Positions 57,757 through 64,000 of a DNA stretch of 64,000 nucleotides are shown in pieces. Positions within the stretch are counted from its first letter, which is position 1, and the number at the start of each line of letters is the position of its first letter. The position numbers and the translations under genes are program-made. Where the stretch lies: the NCBI RefSeq assembly GCF_038069765.1, contig NZ_JBBPFS010000005.1:310001-374000 (forward strand). The letters run 5' to 3'. This DNA is from Arthrobacter_B sp038069765. GTDB taxonomy: Bacteria > Actinomycetota > Actinomycetes > Actinomycetales > Micrococcaceae. The notes beneath the pieces were generated by a model, which worked only from the letters and a program-made list of their open reading frames with translations, was not told the DNA's origin and did no database searches.

Positions 57757-59258
57757 GCGCGGACACGCCGGACACGCAGGCCGGGGCCGGCGTGTTTGCC
57801 GCCGTCGACATCGGGGCCTCGTCCGGCCGGGTTATCCTCGGTCGGATTGGGCCCGGCGGAGTCGCACTGGAAACCGTGCACCGGTTTCCCAACGGGGTCC
57901 GGGAGATCGACGGCGCGCTGCGCTGGGACCTGCCCGGAATCTTCGAGGAGGTGCTCAACGGACTCACGCGGGCCGCCGCGCGCGCCGCCGAGGAGTCGGA
58001 AACAATAGTCAGCATCGGGATCGACACCTGGGCGGTGGACTACGGACTGATCGACGCCGACGGCGTGATGGCGGCGCTGCCGCACAGCTACCGCGACGGC
58101 CGGACTGCCGCCGCCGTGCCGCGGGTCCACGCGGTCCTGGATGAAGCCCGGCTGTATGCAACCACCGGCCTGCAGTACCTTCCGTTTAACACGCTGTACC
58201 AGCTGGCCTGCGAGCCGGACCTGGCCGGCAAACAGGCGCTGCTGATTCCGGACCTGCTGGCCTTCCGGCTGACCGGATCCCGGTGCACCGAGGAAACCAA
58301 CGCCTCCACCACGGGCTTGTTTGACGCGGCGGCGGGGGAGTGGGCCGCCGCTTTCCCGGCCGCGCTGGGACTGCCGGAGGACTTGTTTCCCGAGCTGATC
58401 GCCCCGGGCCGGACCGTGGGCGTCCTGCTGCCGGCCGTGGCCGAGCGGACCGGCCTGCCCGCCGGAACGCCGGTGGTGGCGGTCGGCTCGCACGACACCG
58501 CATCGGCGGTGGCCGCTGTCCCCGCTCTGGAGCCCGGTTTCGCGTATATCTCCTCGGGCACCTGGTCCCTGGCGGGAATCGAACTGACGGCGCCCGTGCT
58601 CAGCGAGGCCAGCCGCAGGGCCAACTTCACCAATGAACGGGGCGTGGACGGCACCATCCGGTACCTGCGCAATGTCGGCGGGCTGTGGCTGCTCAGCGAA
58701 TCCATGCGTGAGTGGTCCGCGGCGGGCCCGGAACCGGAGCTCCCGGACCTGCTGGCGTCGGCAGCGCTGCTGCCCCCGGGCGGGCCGCTGATCGACGTGG
58801 ATGCCGATGAGTTCATTGCACCGGGGAACATGCCCGGGCGTATCCGCGCTGCGGCCGCCGCGGGCGGCTTCGTCCTGCCGGAGGACCCCGCCGCGGTGAC
58901 CCGCTGCATTCTGGATTCCCTGGCTGACGCCTATGCCCGCACCCTGGCCCTGGCGGCGGAACTGTCGGGGCAGCGCATCGACGTCGTGCACATTGTGGGC
59001 GGCGGCTCGCAGAACACGCTGCTGTGCCAGCTCACGGCCGATGCCACGGGGCTGCCGGTGATCGCCGGGCCCGTTGAGGCGACGGCGCTGGGCAACGTGC
59101 TGGTGCAGGCGCGGGCGGCCGGCGCCGTTTCCGGGTCCCTGGCGGATCTGCGCAGGCTCGCGGCGCAGAGTTCACCGACCGTTACCTACCGTCCGGCGGG
59201 CAGTCCCACCATCCGTGCGCTTTCATCCCAGAGCCGGGCAGACAGCGCGGCGTCATAA
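57753..59258 (+). CDS. rhaB: L-rhamnulokinase
   Basis: Phosphorylates L-rhamnulose with ATP; 501 residues, FGGY sugar-kinase fold. Start phosphate loop AAVDIGASSGRVILGRIG; substrate region DTWAVDYGLIDADG; VVAVGSHDTASAVAAVP; ATP part AYISSGTWSLAGIE and HIVGGGSQNTLLCQLTADAT. ATG 57753 overlaps the rhaEW stop. The last 24 codons overlap the 3' end of the convergent SDR gene. No rhamnose transporter or mutarotase gene is in the window. Confidence 0.95.
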   Translation: MSADTPDTQAGAGVFAAVDIGASSGRVILGRIGPGGVALETVHRFPNGVREIDGALRWDLPGIFEEVLNGLTRAAARAAEESETIVSIGIDTWAVDYGLIDADGVMAALPHSYRDGRTAAAVPRVHAVLDEARLYATTGLQYLPFNTLYQLACEPDLAGKQALLIPDLLAFRLTGSRCTEETNASTTGLFDAAAGEWAAAFPAALGLPEDLFPELIAPGRTVGVLLPAVAERTGLPAGTPVVAVGSHDTASAVAAVPALEPGFAYISSGTWSLAGIELTAPVLSEASRRANFTNERGVDGTIRYLRNVGGLWLLSESMREWSAAGPEPELPDLLASAALLPPGGPLIDVDADEFIAPGNMPGRIRAAAAAGGFVLPEDPAAVTRCILDSLADAYARTLALAAELSGQRIDVVHIVGGGSQNTLLCQLTADATGLPVIAGPVEATALGNVLVQARAAGAVSGSLADLRRLAAQSSPTVTYRPAGSPTIRALSSQSRADSAAS

Positions 59259-60019
59259 GCATCCTTGTTGGCCGTGGAGATTTTGCACTTGTAGTAGTAC
59301 TTGCCCGGCTGCCAGTCCGTTCCCGGTTCCGAAGTGGCCAGCCAGACCAGCGTCTGCGCCCCTTGTTCCGGCGAAATCAGGAACCGGTTCAGGGCCGTGC
59401 GGTAGAGCAGCCGCATCACGCTTGTGGAACCTGCGGCGAAGGATGAGGCCACAGCCCCGGGATGGAAGGCGGCAGCGGAAATTCCGTCGGCCCGGTACCT
59501 CGCGTCCAGTTCGCGCGTGAACAGGATGTTTGCCAGTTTGGTGTTGCCGTAGGCGAGATTCGGTGTGTACTTCCTGCGCGCCTCCAAGTCGTTGATGTCA
59601 AAGTGCGCAAAGAGGCTGTTGGCAACGCTGGAAGTGTTGATGACGCTGGCCCGGGACTCCGCCAGCCGGTCCAGCAGCAGGTTGGTGAGCAGGAACGGTG
59701 CCAAATGATTGACCTGCAGTGTCTTTTCGTGCCCGTCAACCGTTTCTTCGCGCCCGCGCATAATGCCTCCGGCATTGTTCACCAGGACGTCGATGCGCGG
59801 GTACCGTTCCCGCAGATCCGCTGCCAGGGCCCGGACGTCGTCAAGGCGTGAAAAGTCGGACAGCAGGTAGTCGCTGTCCAGTTCCCGGGCCACGGCAGCG
59901 GTTTTTTCCGGGGACCGCCCGACGACGACGATGCGGTTGCCCAGGCTGCGCAGGCTCCGCGCGGCTGCGGCCCCGATGCCGTCGCTGGCTCCGGTAATGA
60001 CAATGGTTCGCTCTGACAC
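59186..60019 (-). CDS. Short-chain dehydrogenase (retinol dehydrogenase-like SDR)
   Basis: 277 residues. NADP-type site TIVITGASDGIGAAAARSL with VVVGRS after beta-2, VLVNNAGGIM, SSVANS and the active site YGNTKLANILFTREL (YxxxK). It belongs to the WWOX/RDH-like SDRs that act on ketones or aldehydes. GTG 60019 has GAGAGG six bases upstream. Its 3' end overlaps rhaB by 73 bp tail to tail. It is downstream of the first TetR gene on the same strand, 100 bp away, and could belong to that unit. Confidence 0.9.
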   Translation of the reverse strand: MSERTIVITGASDGIGAAAARSLRSLGNRIVVVGRSPEKTAAVARELDSDYLLSDFSRLDDVRALAADLRERYPRIDVLVNNAGGIMRGREETVDGHEKTLQVNHLAPFLLTNLLLDRLAESRASVINTSSVANSLFAHFDINDLEARRKYTPNLAYGNTKLANILFTRELDARYRADGISAAAFHPGAVASSFAAGSTSVMRLLYRTALNRFLISPEQGAQTLVWLATSEPGTDWQPGKYYYKCKISTANKDAYDAALSARLWDESARMVGLPAGR

Positions 60020-60119
60020 TGGCGGCCTCTCGGGCGGGGACGGGGCTGGTGCGAAGACCCTCCCAGTATTGCCCCGGACAGCAGATCCGCCAATCAGTGT
60101 GCTCTCCGGAGTCGCGGGA

Positions 60120-60713
60120 TTACTTCCCCAGGCCCGGGCCCTTGGGCTCCAGCAGCCGGCAGGCTGCGGCAATGGCCGCGTTCCGGCGCCGGCTCCTGAA
60201 CTCATCCTTCGCTTCGGGTTCGCCCGTGAACAGCGTTTCGGGGGACTGCGCCCAGGCGGTGGCCAGGGACAGGAGCAGGGTTATCAGGTCCTCCGGGTCC
60301 CACCGGGAATCGATGATGCCCTGCTCCTGGGCCCGGACAACATCTTCGGTTGCCGGCCCGGGCCTGCCGCAGGGCGTTCGGGGAGCCAGCCCGGGTTCAT
60401 TTTCCAGCCGGGCCCAGTCGAGCATGCGCAGGTGGTCGGGATTCTGCGTCGCATGATCGAACATGGCGCCCACGAAGCCCGGCAGGTCCAGGGCATCGCG
60501 CGGGATCCGATCCGTGGTCTCCTGCAGGTTCAGGGCGAGGACCGCGGCAAACAAAGCCTTCTTATCACCGAAATACGCGTAAAGACGCTCCTTGCTGGCC
60601 TTCGCCTCCGCGGCAATCCGGTCCACGCGTGAACCGGCGAGGCCGTAGCGGGCAAACTCGGTCCTGGCCGCCGCAAGGATCCTGGCTCTGGTGGCTTCGC
60701 CGTCGGTTCTCAT
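60120..60713 (-). CDS. TetR family regulator 1
   Basis: 197 residues. HTH: RVDRIAAEAKASKERLYAYF, GDKKALF. The rest (HLRMLDWARLE) is clearly related to TetR regulator 2 encoded at 62328-62927; the resemblance runs through both domains. Divergent from the DHA2 exporter gene with the 16-bp palindrome in between, so it probably represses the exporter and itself. ATG 60713 has TAGACT six bases upstream. The inducer is unknown; a toxic small molecule pumped by the exporter would fit. Confidence 0.92.
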   Translation of the reverse strand: MRTDGEATRARILAAARTEFARYGLAGSRVDRIAAEAKASKERLYAYFGDKKALFAAVLALNLQETTDRIPRDALDLPGFVGAMFDHATQNPDHLRMLDWARLENEPGLAPRTPCGRPGPATEDVVRAQEQGIIDSRWDPEDLITLLLSLATAWAQSPETLFTGEPEAKDEFRSRRRNAAIAAACRLLEPKGPGLGK

Positions 60714-60718
60714 ACCTG

Positions 60719-60725
60719 TAGTCTA
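60719..60725. promoter_or_regulatory. Shared -10 box for divergent tetR1 and the exporter gene
   Basis: TAGTCTA reads TAGTCT on the + strand (60719-60724) and TAGACT on the - strand (60725-60720), both TANNNT. On the - strand it lies six bases before ATG 60713. Confidence 0.5.
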
Positions 60726-60733
60726 GCTAAGCC

Positions 60734-60749
60734 AACCAACTAGTTCGTT
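60734..60749. promoter_or_regulatory. TetR operator copy 1
   Basis: AACCAACTAGTTCGTT, one of three sites with the pattern AACNAACTAGTTNGTT in the last 3.3 kb. It lies between tetR1 and the exporter gene, just after the possible + start near 60731. Confidence 0.75.
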
Positions 60750-60770
60750 TTGAAGAAGGTTTTCCCCTAC

Positions 60771-62252
60771 ATGGACCGTACGACCACTGCCGGACTGCCT
60801 CCGGCCGTCGACCATTCCGCCCATCCGCACCGCTGGATGCTCCTCGGCGTCCTGGCCCTGGCCCAGCTGATGGTGGTCCTGGACGGAACCATCGTCAACA
60901 TCGCCCTGCCCGATGCGCAGCGCGAGCTCGGCATGTCCGACGGCGACCGCACCTGGGTCGTCACCATTTACGCCCTGGCCTTCGGGTCGCTGCTGCTGCT
61001 CGGCGGCCGCATTGCGGACTACTGGGGCCGCAAGCGTACGTTCATGGTGGGAATGCTCGGCTTCGCCGTAGCCTCCGCGCTGGGCGGATTCGCTGAAAGC
61101 ACCGAGGTCCTCCTGGCTGCCCGCGGACTGCAGGGTGCCTTCGCCGCGCTGCTGGCCCCGGCCTCGCTCGCTATCCTGACCATCACCTTTCCCTCGGGCA
61201 AGGACCGCATCAAGGCGTTTGCCGTGTACGGCGCGATCGGCGGTGGCGGTGCGGCAATCGGGCTGCTGCTCGGCGGCGTCCTGACCCAGTACGCGTCCTG
61301 GAACTGGTGCCTGCTGGTGAATGTGCCAATCGCCGTCGTTGCCATTGCGGCCGGCCTGCCCCTGATCCGGGAAAGCAAGGCGCACGGCAACACCCGCTAC
61401 GACCTGCCCGGAGCCATCCTGGTGGTTGCCGGCCTCGCCGCGCTGGTCTACGGCTTTGCCCAGGCTGAAAACGGCTGGGCCCGCGCCCAGACGCTTGGCT
61501 TCCTGGCCGCCGGTGCCCTTATTCTTGCCCTGTTTGTCCTGGTGGAATCCAAGGTGTCCAACCCGCTGCTTCCGCTGCGCGTCCTGACCAACCGGGTCCG
61601 CGGCGGCGCCTTCCTGGTCTCCACCCTGACCGGTGCCGCACTGCTGGGCGGCATCCTGTTCCTGGTGTTCTACTTCCAGATTGTGCTGGGCTACTCGCCG
61701 CTGAAGTCCGGCCTGGCGTCGCTGCCCATGACAGTAGCCATCACCGCCGGTGCGGGCGTGCTGTCCAAATTCCTGCCGCGTACAGGGGTGCGCCTGCCGA
61801 TGACGCTGGGCCCGGTGGTGGGCGCCGTCGGCCTCTTCTGGCTCTCCTTTATTACGGTGGAGGGAAACTACGCCCTGGAAGTCCTGCCGGGACTGGTCCT
61901 GCTGGGCTTCGGGCTCGCCATGATTTTTGTGCCGCTGCAGAACGTTGCGCTGGCCGGCATCGACGAGCACGACGCCGGTGTGGCCAGTGCCGCTGTTTCG
62001 GCGACCCAGCAGATCGGCGGCTCCATCGGTACCGCACTGTTCACTGCGATTTACACGGCAGCAGTGTCGGGTTACCTCAGCAACAGGGAAGTCCTGCCGC
62101 TCACGCAGCTTGAAGCCCTCGTCAGCGGTTATTCCTCGGCGTTTATGTGGGCCGGTGCCGCCATTGCCCTGGCAGCTCCGATCAGTTTCTTCATGATCCG
62201 CCTGTCCAAGAAGGATCTGATGGACGTTCCCGCCGTTCCCCACCTCGGCTAG
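60771..62252 (+). CDS. DHA2 family MFS drug exporter
   Basis: Proton-coupled multidrug antiporter, 493 residues, about 14 membrane segments. Segment 1 has the DHA2 signature VLDGTIVNIALPDAQREL; motif A reads LLLGGRIADYWGRKRTF; motif C region GGGGAAIGLLLGGVLTQY. ATG 60771 has AAGAAGG upstream; TTG 60750 would overlap the operator edge. Divergent from TetR 1 and probably controlled by it. Substrate unknown. Confidence 0.93.
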   Translation: MDRTTTAGLPPAVDHSAHPHRWMLLGVLALAQLMVVLDGTIVNIALPDAQRELGMSDGDRTWVVTIYALAFGSLLLLGGRIADYWGRKRTFMVGMLGFAVASALGGFAESTEVLLAARGLQGAFAALLAPASLAILTITFPSGKDRIKAFAVYGAIGGGGAAIGLLLGGVLTQYASWNWCLLVNVPIAVVAIAAGLPLIRESKAHGNTRYDLPGAILVVAGLAALVYGFAQAENGWARAQTLGFLAAGALILALFVLVESKVSNPLLPLRVLTNRVRGGAFLVSTLTGAALLGGILFLVFYFQIVLGYSPLKSGLASLPMTVAITAGAGVLSKFLPRTGVRLPMTLGPVVGAVGLFWLSFITVEGNYALEVLPGLVLLGFGLAMIFVPLQNVALAGIDEHDAGVASAAVSATQQIGGSIGTALFTAIYTAAVSGYLSNREVLPLTQLEALVSGYSSAFMWAGAAIALAAPISFFMIRLSKKDLMDVPAVPHLG

Positions 62253-62286
62253 ATTGCCTGACTGATACGCAACGGATCGCACATCG

Positions 62287-62320
62287 CGGACCGGTTCCTG
62301 CTTTCGCGGGAGCCGGTCCG
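62287..62320. terminator. Hairpin between the exporter and TetR 2 genes
   Basis: CGGACCGG and CCGGTCCG, with an inner TCC/GGA pairing, between convergent genes; no clear U-run. Confidence 0.65.
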
Positions 62321-62327
62321 TGCGTGG

Positions 62328-62927
62328 TTAACCGCCGGCTTTTGTGCCCGCCCGGGACGCCGGTGTGAAAGTCCTGCGGACGATTCTGCTGAGGACCTCG
62401 CGGCGGCGTTGATGGTCCGCGGCCTCATCGGACTTCGCCGCGGTGAAGGTGGTGCTGGCAGGGGACCAGGTCATGGAGATTGCGATGACCGTGGTCAGGA
62501 CCTCGAACGGCGTGAAGTACTCGTCGATGTATCCGGCATCCTGGGCTTTCGCGATGGCGGCAAGCTTGTCCGCATCGAGTCGGTCCGTGTGGGCGGTGAG
62601 GTGCCCGGTGGGTCGCCGTTCCAGCCGGGCCCAGGTCGCGAGGCGAACGAGCTCGGGGTGCTCGAGGTATTCGTCGTAGAGCCGCACCGCATATCCGGGA
62701 AGGTCCTCCCCGTCTATGGGAACGGCGTTCACTATGCCGTCCAGGGACGCCTTGAAGACCGTTTCAAACAAGGCATCCTTGCTGCCGTAGAACGCGTAGA
62801 GCTGAGCTTTGTTCGCCCGGGCATTCGCCGCGATCCTGTCCACCCGGGCGCCGGCAATTCCGTATGCTGCGAACTCCTCGCCCGCGGCAGTGAGGATCCG
62901 TTCGCGGGTTGCGTCTCCTGGCTTCAT
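62328..62927 (-). CDS. TetR family regulator 2
   Basis: 199 residues, related over its whole length to TetR regulator 1: ATRERILTAAGEEFAAYGIA, RVDRIAANARANKAQLYAFY, GSKDALF, ATWARLE. Divergent from an alcohol dehydrogenase gene, with two copies of the palindrome between them. ATG 62927 has TACGGT six bases upstream. The similar recognition helices and identical operators imply overlapping binding with TetR 1. Confidence 0.92.
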   Translation of the reverse strand: MKPGDATRERILTAAGEEFAAYGIAGARVDRIAANARANKAQLYAFYGSKDALFETVFKASLDGIVNAVPIDGEDLPGYAVRLYDEYLEHPELVRLATWARLERRPTGHLTAHTDRLDADKLAAIAKAQDAGYIDEYFTPFEVLTTVIAISMTWSPASTTFTAAKSDEAADHQRRREVLSRIVRRTFTPASRAGTKAGG

Positions 62928-62933
62928 TCTTCC

Positions 62934-62939
62934 ACCGTA
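62934..62939 (-). promoter_or_regulatory. Candidate -10 box of tetR2 (leaderless)
   Basis: TACGGT on the - strand, six bases before ATG 62927; its first base is the edge of operator copy 2. Confidence 0.5.
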
Positions 62940-62954
62940 ACAAACTAGTTGGTT
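62939..62954. promoter_or_regulatory. TetR operator copy 2
   Basis: AACAAACTAGTTGGTT. It abuts the tetR2 -10 box and the -35 box of the alcohol dehydrogenase promoter, so a bound repressor would block both. Confidence 0.78.
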
Positions 62955-62981
62955 GCTTTTCCTGTGCGCCCGGAGTAGCGT
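62953..62981 (+). promoter_or_regulatory. Promoter of the alcohol dehydrogenase gene
   Basis: TTGCTT (62953-62958), 17 bp, TAGCGT (62976-62981). Start near 62988, framed by operator copies 2 and 3. Confidence 0.6.
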
Positions 62982-62994
62982 CGCTCCATCGAGT

Positions 62995-63010
62995 AACTAA
63001 CTAGTTTGTT
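62995..63010. promoter_or_regulatory. TetR operator copy 3
   Basis: AACTAACTAGTTTGTT, just downstream of the expected transcription start of the alcohol dehydrogenase gene. Centre to centre 56 bp from copy 2. Confidence 0.78.
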
Positions 63011-63050
63011 TCTTGATACCCATCACTCCTACACGGCGGAAAGAAACCCC

Positions 63051-64000
63051 ATGAGAAAAACGACTGCACTCGTCGCTGCTGCAGACAATGAGCCCCTGAC
63101 GACCGGGATTATCGAACGGAGGGACCTCCGCAGCAGGGATGTCGCCATCGATGTGACTTTCTGCGGGGTTTGCCATTCGGACCTCAATGAGATTCACCGC
63201 CACGGAAACAAACCCCTGGTCGCCGGCCACGAGTTTGTCGGAATTGTCCGTGCCGTGGGACCGGACGTCACCCGGTTCCGCAGGGGGGACCAGGTGGCCG
63301 TCGGCAATATCGTGGACTCCTGCGGCAGTTGCATCATGTGCACCGCCGGCCAGGAAAACTATTGCGAGCAATTCCCCACCCTGACCTACGGCGGCACCGA
63401 CCGCGTCGACGGATCCGCGACTCAGGGCGGCTTTGCCCGGGAATACATCGCCACGGAAAAGTTCGTTTATCCGCTTCCCGGAAACCTCGATCCCGCCGGA
63501 GTCGCTCCGCTGATGTGCGCCGGAATCACCGTATGGGAACCTCTTGTCCGCTGGAAGGCAGGACCTGGCAGAACGGTGGGAATCGTTGGCCTTGGCGGCC
63601 TGGGCCACCTCGCGGTGAAGTTCGCACATGCCCTCGGTGCCAGCGTGGTCCTGTTCACCACCTCGGAGGAAAAAGCTGCGGGGGCAAAGCGGCTGGGGGT
63701 CGACGAGGTGGTCGTGTCGAAAGAGCCGGCCGCCATGCAGGCTCAGTCAAACCGCTTCGATCTCATCATTGACACCGCCTCCGCTCCCCATGACCTCACC
63801 CCCTACGTCCGTGCGCTGGCACTTGACGGCACGCTCTGCGCCCTCGGCGCGCTCGGGTCCATGCAGTTCGATCCACTGGCATTGCTCATCGGCCGGAAGA
63901 GTATTGCCTCTGCCGGCAGTGGCGGTACTGCGGGAACGCAGGCCATGCTCGACTTTTGCAGCCGGCACGGAATCACCGCGGATGTGGAAGTGCTGCCGGC
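63051..64000 (+). CDS. Zinc-dependent alcohol dehydrogenase (YahK/CAD type), 3' end outside window
   Basis: NAD(P)-dependent medium-chain dehydrogenase; 316 codons present, no stop before the window edge, close to the full length of about 350. Catalytic zinc: CGVCHSDLNEIH and AGHEFVG; structural zinc: CGSCIMCTAGQENYC; cofactor loop VGIVGLGGLGHLAVKFAHALG. This is the cinnamyl-alcohol-dehydrogenase-like branch that reduces aldehydes. ATG 63051 is preceded by GGAAAG. Divergent from TetR 2 with two operators in the promoter, so it is probably de-repressed by an aldehyde or related compound. Confidence 0.93.
   Translation, partial: MRKTTALVAAADNEPLTTGIIERRDLRSRDVAIDVTFCGVCHSDLNEIHRHGNKPLVAGHEFVGIVRAVGPDVTRFRRGDQVAVGNIVDSCGSCIMCTAGQENYCEQFPTLTYGGTDRVDGSATQGGFAREYIATEKFVYPLPGNLDPAGVAPLMCAGITVWEPLVRWKAGPGRTVGIVGLGGLGHLAVKFAHALGASVVLFTTSEEKAAGAKRLGVDEVVVSKEPAAMQAQSNRFDLIIDTASAPHDLTPYVRALALDGTLCALGALGSMQFDPLALLIGRKSIASAGSGGTAGTQAMLDFCSRHGITADVEVLP

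Noticed and set aside
1..64000. Mobile element, prophage, CRISPR array or defence island
   Set aside because: I saw no transposase, integrase, phage structural gene, cas gene or spaced direct-repeat array; the tandem repeats noted have no unique spacers.
1..64000. tRNA or rRNA genes
   Set aside because: The larger gaps (20713-21013, 39269-39514, 46740-47104) show no cloverleaf or rRNA-like sequence by eye; a covariance-model scan would be decisive.

Overview
The window reads as a chromosomal segment of a high-GC actinobacterium, most likely Micrococcaceae (Arthrobacter or a close relative). The grounds are the gene order hemW-hrcA-dnaJ-rsmE-phoH-ybeY-CNNM-era-leuA-recO-uppS, the actinobacterial families DUF3097, DUF3043, DUF3054 and CtaF, a di-heme QcrC, and frequent leaderless genes with a TANNNT -10 box. 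Genus is inference. I see no rRNA, tRNA, CRISPR, insertion sequence, prophage or plasmid function.

Layout. 1-10 kb: a GNAT enzyme cut by the window edge, leuS with a leucine leader peptide, a DegV protein, the DNA-uptake pair comEA-comEC, a DUF4352 lipoprotein and holA. 10-20 kb: rpsT, a solitary MazF-fold protein, lepA-hemW, DUF4870, DUF3097, CIRCE-controlled hrcA, dnaJ and rsmE. 20-30 kb: GerMN lipoprotein, the overlapping block phoH-ybeY-CNNM-era, an LCP protein, leuA behind a second leucine leader peptide, recO and uppS. 30-36 kb: methyltransferase, alpha/beta hydrolase, pyrD, DUF3043, M20 peptidase and an A-type Fe-S carrier. 36-45.5 kb: the respiratory bc1-aa3 genes as ctaC-ctaD-ctaF on + and ctaE-qcrC-qcrA-qcrB on -, with a GntR regulator and an unknown protein between them. 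45.7-54 kb: trpD, a stand-alone AsnC domain, a permease-ATPase-TetR-DUF3054 operon, UPF0104, an SDR and a UBP zinc finger. 54-59 kb: an L-rhamnose catabolic operon (rhaI-rhaEW-rhaB) divergent from a LacI repressor, with a promoter and operator that can be read. 59-64 kb: SDR, a TetR divergent from a DHA2 exporter, and a second, related TetR divergent from a zinc alcohol dehydrogenase that runs off the edge.

Most genes are housekeeping. The interest lies in regulation: (i) two leucine leader peptides in one window, in front of leuS and leuA, both apparently starting leaderless; (ii) three copies of one 16-bp palindrome, AACNAACTAGTTNGTT, at the promoters of two related TetR genes and their divergent targets, suggesting one cross-wired regulon; (iii) short upstream ORFs whose stop codons overlap the starts of phoH and the GntR gene; (iv) at least nine genes with TANNNT exactly six bases before the start codon; (v) short tandem repeats (8 to 32 bp units) in many intergenic gaps.
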